The position numbers and the translations under genes are program-made. 64,000 nucleotides of DNA. Source: Paracoccaceae bacterium (GTDB lineage: Bacteria > Pseudomonadota > Alphaproteobacteria > Rhodobacterales > Rhodobacteraceae). A model generated the notes under the pieces. That model was not told the origin of the DNA. It saw only the letters and a list, made by a program, of their open reading frames with translations, and did no database searches. Within the stretch, counting starts at the first letter, position 1. Every line of letters begins with the position of its first letter. Positions 38,742 through 49,396 of the stretch are shown in pieces. The DNA lies in NCBI GenBank assembly GCA_022824005.1, contig JAJEBG010000016.1, positions 1-64,000 on the forward strand. The letters run 5' to 3'.

Positions 38742-38770
38742 AAGTTAGCCAAACTTGTAAGATTCGTCAA
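38742..38770 (-). promoter_or_regulatory. Candidate aap operon promoter TTGACG-N17-TAACTT
   Basis: Read on the minus strand upstream of aapJ. Confidence 0.45.
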
Positions 38771-38923
38771 GTGAAACTTTTTTGACACAATGGTTTATTG
38801 CAATTTTTGAAAATATGAACTGGCTTCTTGAACCTGATCAAGATCATAGTCTGACTGCCTCTCAGAGCGATCTCTGAAGCCCTCACCTGTCCCCGTTCAA
38901 AAGAGTCGTCAATACGCATCAGT

Positions 38924-39670
38924 TTAGGATGTTTGAGCGCTTAAATCGACATTGTCTTCATGCAAAGCCACTTCAAACCGGCAAGCGTTGATGAATTTTT
39001 CCTTAAGATATTTTGACCTCTCATGCGCCTCTTGGTCTTGACCCCAATGCTCTATTTGCCAGTCTTCTTCAAGACGCGAGAGTTGCCATGCCAAATCTGG
39101 TTTGAGTCGGCCGTGCAACACCGCCAAGGCCAGCAAAAATGAACCGAGGAGAGTCACCATATCGATGAAAGCCGCCAGCGAGAAGACAGAGAGTCGATCC
39201 AAATATGTCCTAAAATTGATGAGACTCGCCGCCGGCTGGGGCAGCGGCATTACCCCTTCAATAGGCTTCAACGGCGCATGAAGTTCAGTCTCAACCCAGT
39301 CGAGTATGGGATCCCACGCTTTGCATTGTCGGACGGCTAGAGGTGAAGATTTTGGTGATCGATGGCAGAGGGTCTCGTGAGACGCATAATTCATAATTTG
39401 ATCTGTGGCCTCGTTTCGATGACTTGCAAGCCAATCCACCACGCCAAAGACGCGTCGTGTCATCGGCATGGCGTTCAACTCAATCTTGTCCTGAGGCTTA
39501 ATTTGGTCCCATTCCTCAGCGATCAGATGAGCCAATTCCCGCGTCGGCAACCGCAATCCTCTGCCAGATGGGCTGTTCAAGATTTGGTCATCCAAAAAGA
39601 TGACAAAGGCACCGTCGTCATAAGCCGGAGTGATGCGTTTCCAGAGTCGACGTTGATGAAACTCAACCAT
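38924..39670 (-). CDS. ATP12 family F1-ATPase assembly chaperone
   Basis: FVIFLDDQILNSPSGRGLRLPTRELAHLIAEEWDQ...MPMTRR. Confidence 0.92.
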   Translation of the reverse strand: MVEFHQRRLWKRITPAYDDGAFVIFLDDQILNSPSGRGLRLPTRELAHLIAEEWDQIKPQDKIELNAMPMTRRVFGVVDWLASHRNEATDQIMNYASHETLCHRSPKSSPLAVRQCKAWDPILDWVETELHAPLKPIEGVMPLPQPAASLINFRTYLDRLSVFSLAAFIDMVTLLGSFLLALAVLHGRLKPDLAWQLSRLEEDWQIEHWGQDQEAHERSKYLKEKFINACRFEVALHEDNVDLSAQTS

Positions 39671-39671
39671 C

Positions 39672-40628
39672 TCATCCTACCCAGTGATCACATTCGTGAC
39701 CTTCCTCGGGCCAACCCAGTTGTTTGAAAGTTTCGCTCATGAGTTGGGGAAGAGGGGCATCAATTGTCTGTGATGTGCCATAATGCGGATGGACAAAATT
39801 CAAACTTTTGGCGTGAAGCATGAGCCTATTTGGCACAATCCCGCCTGTCATTTTGGTCGAACCATAACGCCGGTCGCCGACGATTGGATGTCCGATTCCA
39901 CTCATGTGAATCCGCAACTGGTGTGTTCTTCCCGTTATCGGTTTGAGGGCCATCAATGCGAGATGCTCACCCACATTATCGATAACAGCGAATTCGGTGT
40001 GCGCTTGTTTGCCTCTGAAATGGAGGGCAAGGGAATCAGCCAATGCGCCCCTCTCATTGGTTTTGATTTGACCCTTTGAGGGACGTGGACAACCGTGCAC
40101 GAGTGCCAGATACAGTTTTGAAATTCTCCGCCCCCTAAATTCTTTAGCCAATTGTGCCGCCACCCGTCTTGTCCGAGCCAACAGCAGCAATCCTGACGTC
40201 TCTTTGTCGAGCCGGTGGACCAGTCTTGGTGGGCCATGCGACGTGGGAAATCTTATTGATGCCAACTGATCCAGAGAAGACGATTGGCCTGTCCCCCCTT
40301 GAACAGCGACTCCCGAGGGTTTGTTGAGGGCAATAATATAATCATCCTCAAACAGGGGATCCCCTCTAAGCCAATCAGGAATTTTGCGAGAGCGTGGCGA
40401 TTGGGCGGGCGGTTTAACTGTGATTGTGATTGGCAATGTTACCCTCTGCCCTTCTTGGATCCGGGCGGAAGGTTTGGCCCGTTCCTCATTAATCCTGATC
40501 TGACCTGTTCGACAGAGTTTTTCGATTCGTGATTGAGGCAAATGCTGAAAGGACTTGCGCAACCAACGATCCAAACGTTGCCCCGCGTCATCGTATTGGA
40601 TGACCCATTCTTCTCCCCGACTCGTCAT
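39672..40628 (-). CDS. rluC: RluA/RluC-family pseudouridine synthase
   Basis: N-terminal S4 domain; LVHRLDKETSGLLLLARTRRVA; GRTHQLRIHMSGIGHPIVGDRRYG; start at internal Met27. Confidence 0.92.
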   Translation of the reverse strand: MTSRGEEWVIQYDDAGQRLDRWLRKSFQHLPQSRIEKLCRTGQIRINEERAKPSARIQEGQRVTLPITITVKPPAQSPRSRKIPDWLRGDPLFEDDYIIALNKPSGVAVQGGTGQSSSLDQLASIRFPTSHGPPRLVHRLDKETSGLLLLARTRRVAAQLAKEFRGRRISKLYLALVHGCPRPSKGQIKTNERGALADSLALHFRGKQAHTEFAVIDNVGEHLALMALKPITGRTHQLRIHMSGIGHPIVGDRRYGSTKMTGGIVPNRLMLHAKSLNFVHPHYGTSQTIDAPLPQLMSETFKQLGWPEEGHECDHWVG

Positions 40629-40632
40629 TTCA

Positions 40633-41022
40633 TCAACTGAACAGCCATCGCACAAGGGCCATCCCCACGAGTAGAGCCACCAATGAAACCACCACCGTCG
40701 CCACAAGATATATCATCGCCTCACCGTGTCGACTCCCAAAGATGAGTTGGATCGTCTCAAGGGTAAATGCTGACATGGTTGTATAGCCCCCTAACAAACC
40801 AATCATAAAGAACGGAGAAGCCGACTTGGCCTGTTCCGGATTTTGAAGACTCAGAAAGGCGAAAGCCGCCCCCATCAATAGGCAGCCACTGGAGTTGACC
40901 ACCAAGGTCCCCCATGGAAAATGATTTGTTGGTAAAAGGCGATCAATCCAGACTCCGGTCAGATATCGCCCCACGGCACCAAGCGCGCCACCAACGGCGA
41001 TTTGCGCCAAGACCCAATACAT
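40633..41022 (-). CDS. crcB: Fluoride channel CrcB/FEX
   Basis: GGALGAVGRYLTG; PWGTLVVNSSGCLLMG; GLLGGYTTMSAFTLE. Confidence 0.93.
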   Translation of the reverse strand: MYWVLAQIAVGGALGAVGRYLTGVWIDRLLPTNHFPWGTLVVNSSGCLLMGAAFAFLSLQNPEQAKSASPFFMIGLLGGYTTMSAFTLETIQLIFGSRHGEAMIYLVATVVVSLVALLVGMALVRWLFS

Positions 41023-41221
41023 CTAGATGTCCTCAGTTAATCGTGAATGTGTAACCTTAAGCCAAGAACGTTCAATGATGAGGGAAAAATAACGCGGTTG
41101 GGACACGCTTCTCCCAATAAGATTCAATTTAATCAAGAACTGAGCCCCATTTCCTGATCGTTTATCACCCCCGATGGTCATGGAGTGCTACCCACAAGCG
41201 CGGCGATCTTTGGACAAAATA

Positions 41222-42541
41222 TCAGGATGATCTCTGACATCGTAATTTAGCGAAATAAGCGAGACGTTTTTTGAGATCACGTTCAAAACCTCTTTCAACA
41301 GGATCAAAGTAAGGGGGCCGGTTCGTTTTCGTCATGCGATCAGGAAAATAATTCTGCCCGGAAAAGGCATCGGGTTCGTCGTGATCATATCGATAGCCTT
41401 TCCCATAATCCATCTCTCGCATCAATCGGGTGGGCGCGTTGACAATATGACGGGGCGGTGGCAGTGAACCGGTGGATTTGGCCTCTCCCATGGCCGCATC
41501 AAAGGCACGATAAACGGCATTGGATTTTGGTGCCAAGGCCAGATAGATAATGGCTTGAGCCAGTGCCAACTCGCCTTCAGGAGTGCCCAATCTTTCGAAA
41601 CATTCCCATGCCGCCAAAGAGACTGACAGGGCTTGGGGATCGGACAATCCAATATCCTCAGTGGCCATCCTTGTCATTCGCCTCGCGATAATGCGCGGGT
41701 CTTCACCACCATCCAATAGCCTCGCCAACCAGTAGAGCGACGCGTCCGGGTCTGAACCTCGAACTGACTTGTGCAACGCGGACAGGAGATTGTAATGCCA
41801 GTCACCTGATTTATCGAATAGCGCCAACTTTTGAGCGAGGGTTGATGACAATTGGCTCGGTGTCAAAGGTCTTGGTGGATTTTGCCGCCAAATTTGTTCC
41901 GCAAAATTGATCAATGAGCGACCATCGCCATCGGCGAGTTCAAAAAGTTTCTGACGGGCCTCGTCGGTGATGGGTAATGTCTGGTTCATATGGGCTTCGG
42001 CGCGAGCCAAAATGGTGGCCAAACCCTTGCTGTTCAGGGGACGCAAGGTCAAGACTTGGGTTCGTGATAACAGAGCCGAGTTGAGTTCAAAGGATGGATT
42101 CTCGGTTGTTGCCCCAATCAATCTGATCGTTCCATCTTCAATAAACGGCAGAAAACTATCTTGCTGGCTGCGATTGAAGCGATGAATTTCATCAACAAAC
42201 AGTAAAGTAGAAACCTTATCTTGGTGCCTCTTGGCTTCATCAAAAATCTTCCGAAGTTCTTTGACCCCAGAAAAAACGGCGCTGGTTTGTATGAAGTTCA
42301 TATTTGAATTGGCCGCGAGCAACCTAGCCAAGGTGGTTTTTCCCACTCCGGGCGGCCCCCACAAAATCACCGAAGCCACCGTCTGAGCCTTGATTAAGCT
42401 CTCCAGCGGACCGCCATTTGACAAGAGATGATCCTGCCCGACAATATCATCAAACGAAGAAGGGCGAATGATATCCGCAAGTGGCCGATCATGGCCCCCA
42501 CTCTCGCCAAAGTCAAATCCTGATTTTACGGACTCTTGCAG
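41222..42541 (-). CDS. rarA: AAA ATPase RarA/MgsA (start unresolved; ORF track begins at internal TTG 42424)
   Basis: Frame upstream of the track ORF encodes conserved RPLADIIRPSSFDDIVGQDHLL; LWGPPGVGKTTLARLLA. Confidence 0.88.
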   Translation of the reverse strand: MQESVKSGFDFGESGGHDRPLADIIRPSSFDDIVGQDHLLSNGGPLESLIKAQTVASVILWGPPGVGKTTLARLLAANSNMNFIQTSAVFSGVKELRKIFDEAKRHQDKVSTLLFVDEIHRFNRSQQDSFLPFIEDGTIRLIGATTENPSFELNSALLSRTQVLTLRPLNSKGLATILARAEAHMNQTLPITDEARQKLFELADGDGRSLINFAEQIWRQNPPRPLTPSQLSSTLAQKLALFDKSGDWHYNLLSALHKSVRGSDPDASLYWLARLLDGGEDPRIIARRMTRMATEDIGLSDPQALSVSLAAWECFERLGTPEGELALAQAIIYLALAPKSNAVYRAFDAAMGEAKSTGSLPPPRHIVNAPTRLMREMDYGKGYRYDHDEPDAFSGQNYFPDRMTKTNRPPYFDPVERGFERDLKKRLAYFAKLRCQRSS

Positions 42542-42614
42542 CTGCCATTCCTAGGACGGGCAAGGGTAGGAAGCGTTCACGAATCTCATTTTTGCCTTCT
42601 AAAAGCTATGAGGT

Positions 42615-43052
42615 CTACTCCTCGCTCGATTCTTCACTCACGCGAGCCAAGTCGGCCGCTCCTTTGGCATCCACATCCCGGTCAACCAGTTCAATCACCG
42701 CCATGGGGGCCGAGTCTCCATAGCGGAACCCCGCTTTCAGAACCCGAGTATAGCCACCTTTTCGATCCTGATATCGGGGGCCAAGAATATCAAACAGCTT
42801 TTTCACGTGCTTGTTTTGGTTCAAACGAGAAATGGCCCGCCGCCGAGCCGACAAGTCCCCTCGTTTTCCCAAAGTGATAAGTTTATCGACGATGGAACGC
42901 AATTCTTTGGCTTTCGGCAAGGTTGTCCGAATCTGTTCATGTTCAATCAGAGAACCGGCCATATTAGCAAACATGGCTTTGCGATGTTCGTGGGTCCGAT
43001 TGAGGCGACGATATCCACCTGAATGGCGCATGATCTCGTAACTCCTTTTCAA
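42615..43052 (-). CDS. rplQ: 50S ribosomal protein L17
   Basis: [45 protein letters not shown]. Confidence 0.97.
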   Translation of the reverse strand: MKRSYEIMRHSGGYRRLNRTHEHRKAMFANMAGSLIEHEQIRTTLPKAKELRSIVDKLITLGKRGDLSARRRAISRLNQNKHVKKLFDILGPRYQDRKGGYTRVLKAGFRYGDSAPMAVIELVDRDVDAKGAADLARVSEESSEE

Positions 43053-43088
43053 TGAAGACGAAGAAACTAAACTTCGTTCAGAGTATCA

Positions 43089-44108
43089 TCAGTAGTTGCT
43101 CTCGTCATGTTTCTTCGAGAGTTCCTCAAGATTGTCGGGCGGCCAGTCGGGATTGTCCATACCCAGAGATAGTCCCAAATCGGCGAGAATTTTCTTAATC
43201 TCATTAAGAGATTTTCGACCGAAATTGGGAGTCTTCAGCATATCCGTCTCAGATTTGAGCACAAGGTCACCGATATAAACAATATTGTCATTCTTGAGAC
43301 AATTGGCGGCGCGGACCGAAAGTTCAAGTTCCTCAACTTTGTTGAAAAGTTCAGGATTTATCTCCTCAACCTTGGGTTCATCTTGAACCTTCTCTTCAGC
43401 GGGATCTTCAAAGTTAATGAAAGGCCTTAATTGGTCTTGGATGATGCGGGCCGCGAAAGCAAGAGCATCTTCGGGCTTGACCGAACCATCCGTATCGATT
43501 TCAAGAACTAATTTGTCATAATCAAGTTTATCGCCCTCACGAGCCGACTCAACCTTATAGGCGACCCGTTGAACAGGTGAAAAGATCGCATCAATGGGAA
43601 TCACTTCAGCGTCGCCCTCATGATCCTCTTGGGATTCGGCACTGACATAGCCCTTGCCGACATTCACGGTGAGTTCTGCATCAAATGATGCCCCTTCATC
43701 AAGGTGACAGATGATATGGTCGGGATTGAGGACTTCAATACCGTTGCTACACTGGATCGCGCTCGCACGAACGGCCCCCGCGTCTTTGGCTTTCAGATTT
43801 AACCTTTTCGGACCCGGAACCTCCATGCTCAGTTGGACATCTTTGAGATTGAGAACAATGTCCGTCACATCTTCCCGAATGCCCTTGATTGACATGAATT
43901 CGTGTACAACACGATCAATTCTCACCCCCGTGACCGCGGCCCCCTGCAAGGATGACATGAGAACCCGTCGCAACGCATTGCCTAGAGTGAGGCCGAATCC
44001 TCTTTCCAAAGGTTCAACCGTGATTTTCGCATGACGCGAAACATCGGCACCCGAATCGACATTCAGGGTCTTGGGCCTCATCAAGGCATCCCAGTTTTTT
44101 TGAATCAT
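43089..44108 (-). CDS. rpoA: DNA-directed RNA polymerase subunit alpha
   Basis: [35 protein letters not shown]-like N-domain and alpha-CTD. Confidence 0.97.
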   Translation of the reverse strand: MIQKNWDALMRPKTLNVDSGADVSRHAKITVEPLERGFGLTLGNALRRVLMSSLQGAAVTGVRIDRVVHEFMSIKGIREDVTDIVLNLKDVQLSMEVPGPKRLNLKAKDAGAVRASAIQCSNGIEVLNPDHIICHLDEGASFDAELTVNVGKGYVSAESQEDHEGDAEVIPIDAIFSPVQRVAYKVESAREGDKLDYDKLVLEIDTDGSVKPEDALAFAARIIQDQLRPFINFEDPAEEKVQDEPKVEEINPELFNKVEELELSVRAANCLKNDNIVYIGDLVLKSETDMLKTPNFGRKSLNEIKKILADLGLSLGMDNPDWPPDNLEELSKKHDESNY

Positions 44109-44205
44109 TAGGTTTCTCCAACTCTGCAGAAGCTCCCGATTAATGCGGGAGACCGCCATTTCGGATTTTTTTGCCTCACGTTTGACGACAACTAGAATTT
44201 ATTCT

Positions 44206-44595
44206 CTACACACGACGTCGCTTGGGGGGTCGGCAACCATTGTGGGCAATAGGGGTCACATCGCGGATCGCGGTGATAGTAAAACCGGCGGCCGCTAGAG
44301 CGCGCAGGGCACTCTCTCGCCCTGAACCTGGTCCATGCACCACCACTTCTAGAGTCTTGACACCGTGTTCACTCGCTTTGCGTGCCACATCTTCGGCCGC
44401 GAGTTGGGCGGCGTAGGGAGTCGATTTCCGTGATCCTTTATAGCCCATAGTCCCCGCTGATGACCAAGCGATGGCATTGCCCTGAACATCAGAAATCAAG
44501 ATTTTTGTATTGTTGAAAGACGAACTGACATGGGCCACCCCAGCTGCGATATTCTTTTTGACTTTACGCCGTCCACGGCTTCTATCTGTGACCAA
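44206..44595 (-). CDS. rpsK: 30S ribosomal protein S11
   Basis: [46 protein letters not shown]. Confidence 0.98.
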   Translation of the reverse strand: MVTDRSRGRRKVKKNIAAGVAHVSSSFNNTKILISDVQGNAIAWSSAGTMGYKGSRKSTPYAAQLAAEDVARKASEHGVKTLEVVVHGPGSGRESALRALAAAGFTITAIRDVTPIAHNGCRPPKRRRV

Positions 44596-44607
44596 TTTCG
44601 CTCTCCA

Positions 44608-44976
44608 CTATTTCTTCTTGCCAGCAATCGCTTTAGCCGGCCCTTTGCGAGTCCTAGCGTTGGTGTGGGTTCGTTGTCCTCGCGTCGGCAAACCCCGTCG
44701 GTGCCGAAGTCCTCTGTAACAACCTAAATCCATCATCCGTTTGATATTTAATTGAGTCTCGCGACGCAGAGACCCCTCGACGGTGTAATTTTGGTCAATA
44801 TGCTCCCTCAGTGACAGCAGTTCACTGTCGGTCAACTCGTTCAAACGACGACCGTGCCTGATATTGAGAGAATCGCATATGTTGCGAGCGGATGCGGGCC
44901 CGATTCCATAAATGCTCGTCAGCGCGATCGGTACACGCTTTTGCGTAGGAAGATTAACACCTTGAATTCGCGCCAA
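44608..44976 (-). CDS. rpsM: 30S ribosomal protein S13 (probable TTG start)
   Basis: [29 protein letters not shown] at 44974-44976 aligns with the usual MARIAGVN start and has SD-like AGGAAAGG upstream. Confidence 0.93.
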   Translation of the reverse strand: MARIQGVNLPTQKRVPIALTSIYGIGPASARNICDSLNIRHGRRLNELTDSELLSLREHIDQNYTVEGSLRRETQLNIKRMMDLGCYRGLRHRRGLPTRGQRTHTNARTRKGPAKAIAGKKK

Positions 44977-45144
44977 CTTTTTTCCTTTCCTCACCTCTTC
45001 CCCAGATCCGCTCAATCAGAGACATTTCACCTCCCCAATGGCCATTAGGGCGAATAAAGCAATGCCACAAAACGACAGAGGGGCAAAGCGGCTGATATGA
45101 GAATTTGAGTTGAGTCGTATCTAGAATGTCAACCCCTCTAACTA

Positions 45145-45333
45145 ATGGAAGAAAAACCAATCGTCAAGGGGATGAGCAAAAAAATGCACCCATTTATGGA
45201 AATTCTTGTCACCCCGAGAATCAATGCCTCCCTCTATCAAGAGTTGAACGGCCAATTCGCCGAACGGGATGCCATAAAAAAGAAATTTATGGGCAATTTG
45301 AGTCGCAAAAACACACATCACTCAAGTGTTTGA
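45145..45333 (+). CDS. Hypothetical small protein (uncertain)
   Basis: 62-aa ORF MEEKPIVKGMSKKMHPFMEILVTPRINASLYQELNGQFAERDAIKKKFMGNLSRKNTHHSSV upstream of guaC. Confidence 0.25.
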   Translation: MEEKPIVKGMSKKMHPFMEILVTPRINASLYQELNGQFAERDAIKKKFMGNLSRKNTHHSSV

Positions 45334-45499
45334 CACCCCACTCGGGGATTGTTAGGAATCCATCGCAAGACATCCAAATCGGATTCTCATAAAAAGATGG
45401 TTTGGGTGTGTTGTGCGTGATTTGGCCATATCAGTCAAAGACGAAATCGGGCGGTTAATGTCATAAGGTTGACCGCTTGGGGAGAGAAAGACGCGCAAC

Positions 45500-46609
45500 A
45501 TGATCAATGAAGAGATCAAACTTGATTATGACGATATTTTGATCGTCCCTCAGCAAAGTCCAGTCGCAAGTCGTAAATTGGTTGATTTAACGATTGAAAG
45601 ACGTTTTTCCCATCGTTCCGTCACCTACCGAGGTGTCCCCATCATGGCCGCCAACATGGATGGCGTGGGGACCATGGAAATGGCCGACGCCCTGCGAAAA
45701 CACGGTATCTTCACCTGCCTCACCAAATTTCATTCGACTGAAAAGTTAATTTCTTTCTTCTCATCGGATTCCAAACGTTCTCAATACTGCGCCATGACCA
45801 TCGGTATTGGTGACGACGATTGGCAAAGATTTGCCACGGTTGACTCGTCTCTCGGTTCTGACCTCACCTACGCCTGCCTTGATGTCGCCAACGGGTATAC
45901 GGATCGATTCGTCAAATGCGTCGAGACGTTTCGCTCCCTCTATCAAGACAAAGTGCTGATTGCTGGCAATGTTGTCACTCCTGAACAGACGTCTCGCCTA
46001 CTTGACGCCGGTGCGGACATTGTCAAAGTGGGAATTGGCGGTGGTTCAGTGTGCGAGACCCGTCTCAAGACGGGTATTGGCTATCCGCAGTTTTCAGCGG
46101 TTCTTGAATGTGCCGACGCGGCCCATTCAATGGGCGGTAAAATTGTTGCCGATGGGGGTTGCACACGGCCTGGTGACGTCGCCAAAGCCCTCGCCGCTGG
46201 TGCCGATTTCGTGATGCTCGGCGGCATGCTCGCCGGCCACCCCGAAGGCGGCGGGTCGCCTGTTGATCGCTATTTTCAAAGCCGCGAGGTCGGACATGAT
46301 GGTGAACCCATCATGGATAAGCGCCAATTTGTCGAATTCTATGGGATGAGTTCCAAAACCGCTAATGAGAAACATTTCGGTGGACTCAAGGATTATCGCT
46401 CAAGCGAGGGTCGCACTGTCATGCTGCCTCTGCGACCATCTCTGTCCGACACCATCCATGATTTGCTCGGGGGCTTGCGCAGCGCTTGTAGTTATGTGGG
46501 AGCCGAAAAACTCGAAAACTTAAAAGACAAAGCCCAGTTTGTTCGGTGCACCCATACCCATAATCGAATATTTGAAGAATTATCGGACTCGCTGCATAAC
46601 CGGGGTTGA
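45500..46609 (+). CDS. guaC: GMP reductase
   Basis: LDYDDILIVPQQSPVASRKLVDLT; GIGGGSVCETRLKTGIGYPQ; IMPDH/GMPR fold without a CBS domain. Confidence 0.88.
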   Translation: MINEEIKLDYDDILIVPQQSPVASRKLVDLTIERRFSHRSVTYRGVPIMAANMDGVGTMEMADALRKHGIFTCLTKFHSTEKLISFFSSDSKRSQYCAMTIGIGDDDWQRFATVDSSLGSDLTYACLDVANGYTDRFVKCVETFRSLYQDKVLIAGNVVTPEQTSRLLDAGADIVKVGIGGGSVCETRLKTGIGYPQFSAVLECADAAHSMGGKIVADGGCTRPGDVAKALAAGADFVMLGGMLAGHPEGGGSPVDRYFQSREVGHDGEPIMDKRQFVEFYGMSSKTANEKHFGGLKDYRSSEGRTVMLPLRPSLSDTIHDLLGGLRSACSYVGAEKLENLKDKAQFVRCTHTHNRIFEELSDSLHNRG

Positions 46610-46815
46610 CGCAAATTTCTTGGGGGACTTTGGCATCAGTCATTACTGTCTCAACCCAGTCAACAAATTCTTAGCGTTGAAATTGTAAGCAGAGTTGGGC
46701 CTCATTCTCGGCCAACACGCGTTCTCGCTTCAAAACTTCGAGAGTGTGGCGTCAAGTTCGGGCCATGGGCTCCACGAACATGACAGTGAAATCTCATCTC
46801 ACAGGAATGAACAAT

Positions 46816-47481
46816 TCAACTGGCAAAATTATTGAAGATTGAGAGCACACCTTCGGCCACTTCCGCCGGGGTGCCATTGGCATCAATTTGATAAAGCTGT
46901 TGTGAACGGAAGTAATAGCCCGTGAGTGGAGAGGTCTTGCGATAATATTCCAACAAACGGGTACGTAGGGCGGCCTCGGTATCGTCTTCACGTTGGACGA
47001 GCCCTTTGTGCCCACAAGAATCACATATATCTTCTTTATCAGGCGGATTGGCCGAACGATGATACACGGCACCACAATTCGGACACGACAATCGCCCGGT
47101 AATCCTCTCAAAAAGGACTTCGGGGTCGACAACCAATTCAATGACACCATCAAGATGTGTTTTGACGCTTTCCATCAACCGAGACAACGAATCGGCTTGG
47201 GCAAGGGTGCGTGGATAGCCATCAAAAATAAAGCCACCATGCATTTGATCACCCGATGACAGCCGCTCCTCAATCAAGGCGGTCACAATATCATCAGATA
47301 CAAAAGCCCCTGATTCCATAATCTTGGCGACTTCAATACCAAGCTCACTCCCCGATTTGGCCGCCTGGCGCAGCATATCTCCCGTCGATAATTGAACCAT
47401 TCGGCGCTGTTCTACAAGTTTTGTTGCTTGTGTTCCCTTTCCGGCACCCGGTGGCCCAATGAGAATAATATGATGCATCAA
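46816..47481 (-). CDS. adk: Adenylate kinase (zinc lid type)
   Basis: IILIGPPGAGKGTQA; CPNCGAVYH...CDSCGHKG lid; DGYPRTLAQAD. Confidence 0.97.
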   Translation of the reverse strand: MMHHIILIGPPGAGKGTQATKLVEQRRMVQLSTGDMLRQAAKSGSELGIEVAKIMESGAFVSDDIVTALIEERLSSGDQMHGGFIFDGYPRTLAQADSLSRLMESVKTHLDGVIELVVDPEVLFERITGRLSCPNCGAVYHRSANPPDKEDICDSCGHKGLVQREDDTEAALRTRLLEYYRKTSPLTGYYFRSQQLYQIDANGTPAEVAEGVLSIFNNFAS

Positions 47482-48836
47482 CGCAATTTGACGGGACGTT
47501 TCTTGCGCCGTTTACCACGCAATTTTGAGCGTTCAATCAATCTCTCGTATTGATGCGCGAGGAGATGAGACTGCACTTGATTAATCGTATCCATGGTGAC
47601 CGACACAACAATCAGAACGGATGTTCCACCAAAATAAAATGGGATGGCCAACTCGGCCCGGAGAATCTCTGGTAGTAGACACACAGCTGTCAGATAAAGA
47701 GACCCTAGAACCAAAATTCGGTTGACCACATAGTCAAGGTATTCTGCGGTTTGTTGACCGGGGCGAATACCGTCAATAAAGCCATTCTGGTTTTTCAAAT
47801 TGTCAGCGACATCTTCTGTCTTGAACGCGACATTTGCTGTGTAGAAGTAAGCGAAAAACACAATCATTGCGGCAAAGAAAAGCAAATATAAGGGTTGGCC
47901 GGGCCCAAAATAGGCCAGAACTGTTGACATCAACGGACTGGTCGAATTGCCCGAAAAGGTTGAAATCGTTGTCGGAAGCAAAAGCAAAGACGATGCAAAA
48001 ATCGGTGGAATGACGCCCGACGGATTGATCTTAAGCGGAAGATGCGATGAGCCACTATCGTAGACTTTCATACCGACTTGGCGACGCGGGTAACGAATAT
48101 GAATCTTGCGCAGCGAACGCTCCATGTAGACCACAAAACCAATCACCACCACCACCATCAGAATGACACCGACAATCACCACTGGTGACAAGATGCCCGA
48201 GCGGCCTTGGCTGAAAAACTGTGCCAACGCCGATGGAATTTCGGCAATAATACCGGTGAAAATAATCAATGAGATGCCATTGCCGATCCCCCTCGAGGTA
48301 ATCTGCTCACCCAACCACATCAAGAACATGGTGCCCCCCACCAAGGTCACGACACAAGAAATACGGAAGAACCAACCGGGGTCAATCGCCAAGCCACCGG
48401 CTTCAAGACTCACCGCCAAACCATAGGCTTGGAAAGTGGCCAGAAATACCGTGCCGTAACGGGTGTATTGATTGATTTTTTTTCGCCCCTGCGCCCCTTC
48501 CTTCTTGAGTTGCTCAAGTTGTGGCACCATCGCCACCAAGAGTTGCACGATAATGGAGGATGAAATGTAGGGCATAATCCCTAGGGCGAAGACGCCCATA
48601 CGACCGATGGCTCCACCGGTGAACATATTCAACATCCCACCAAGGCCGGTCGAGGCGGCGTCAACAAATTCCCTGAGGGCGAGCGTGTCAATGCCCGGCG
48701 CTGGAATGAACGTGCCGATTCGATAAACAATCAGCAGGCCTAAAGCGAACAGGATTCGACGGCGAAGCTCGGTGGCCTTGGCAAACGCACCCCAGCTCAG
48801 ATTTGACGCCATCTGCTCAGCGGCAGAAACCATCAA
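47478..48836 (-). CDS. secY: Preprotein translocase subunit SecY
   Basis: Ten TM segments; YRIGTFIPAPGIDTLAL; GIGNGISLIIF. Confidence 0.97.
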   Translation of the reverse strand: MMVSAAEQMASNLSWGAFAKATELRRRILFALGLLIVYRIGTFIPAPGIDTLALREFVDAASTGLGGMLNMFTGGAIGRMGVFALGIMPYISSSIIVQLLVAMVPQLEQLKKEGAQGRKKINQYTRYGTVFLATFQAYGLAVSLEAGGLAIDPGWFFRISCVVTLVGGTMFLMWLGEQITSRGIGNGISLIIFTGIIAEIPSALAQFFSQGRSGILSPVVIVGVILMVVVVIGFVVYMERSLRKIHIRYPRRQVGMKVYDSGSSHLPLKINPSGVIPPIFASSLLLLPTTISTFSGNSTSPLMSTVLAYFGPGQPLYLLFFAAMIVFFAYFYTANVAFKTEDVADNLKNQNGFIDGIRPGQQTAEYLDYVVNRILVLGSLYLTAVCLLPEILRAELAIPFYFGGTSVLIVVSVTMDTINQVQSHLLAHQYERLIERSKLRGKRRKKRPVKLR

Positions 48837-48862
48837 TGACCCTCCTTACTCCCGAACTCATG

Positions 48863-49381
48863 TCATACGGCTGATTCGTTCTGATGCGACTCTGCCTCAC
48901 CCGAAGAACCATCATCAGAATTCTTGGAGAGGACTTGTATCGTCCCCCCTTTGGCTTCGACCAATCTCACGGCTGATTGCGAAGCCCCATGGACAACAAT
49001 ATTGACTTTGGTGCTGATTTCGCCGTTGGCTAAAATTCGGACGCCATCACGCAGACGTCGCACTAATCCACTCTCGACCATGGACGACTCATCAATGGTT
49101 TTTGAGGCATCAATCTTTCCCGCCGTAATGAAATCCTGAAGACGGCCGAGACCAATTTCTACGTATCGCCTGCGGTTCGGTTTCCGAAAGCCACGTTTTG
49201 GCATTCGTTGATAAAGAGGCATTTGTCCCCCTTCAAAACCGTTCAACGCCACCCCTGATCTTGACTTTTGCCCCTTGACACCGCGTCCCGCCGTCTTTCC
49301 CTTACCGGAACCTGGCCCACGTCCGACCCTTTTGCGACGACGCGAGGCACCGGGGTTGTCGCGCAATTCATGCAATTTCAT
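48863..49381 (-). CDS. rplO: 50S ribosomal protein L15
   Basis: [43 protein letters not shown]. Confidence 0.97.
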   Translation of the reverse strand: MKLHELRDNPGASRRRKRVGRGPGSGKGKTAGRGVKGQKSRSGVALNGFEGGQMPLYQRMPKRGFRKPNRRRYVEIGLGRLQDFITAGKIDASKTIDESSMVESGLVRRLRDGVRILANGEISTKVNIVVHGASQSAVRLVEAKGGTIQVLSKNSDDGSSGEAESHQNESAV

Positions 49382-49396
49382 GATCTACTGGCCCCT

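Noticed and set aside
41023-41221. Possible fluoride riboswitch upstream of crcB
   Set aside because: Searched by eye for the conserved fluoride-motif core; not present in this spacer, and crcB is separated from it without the consensus elements.
46671-46766. Minus-strand MART*RHTLEVLKRERVLAENEAQLCLQFQR* between adk and guaC, with an in-frame TGA
   Set aside because: Too short to support as a gene or selenoprotein; no SECIS-like evidence; at most a small relic.
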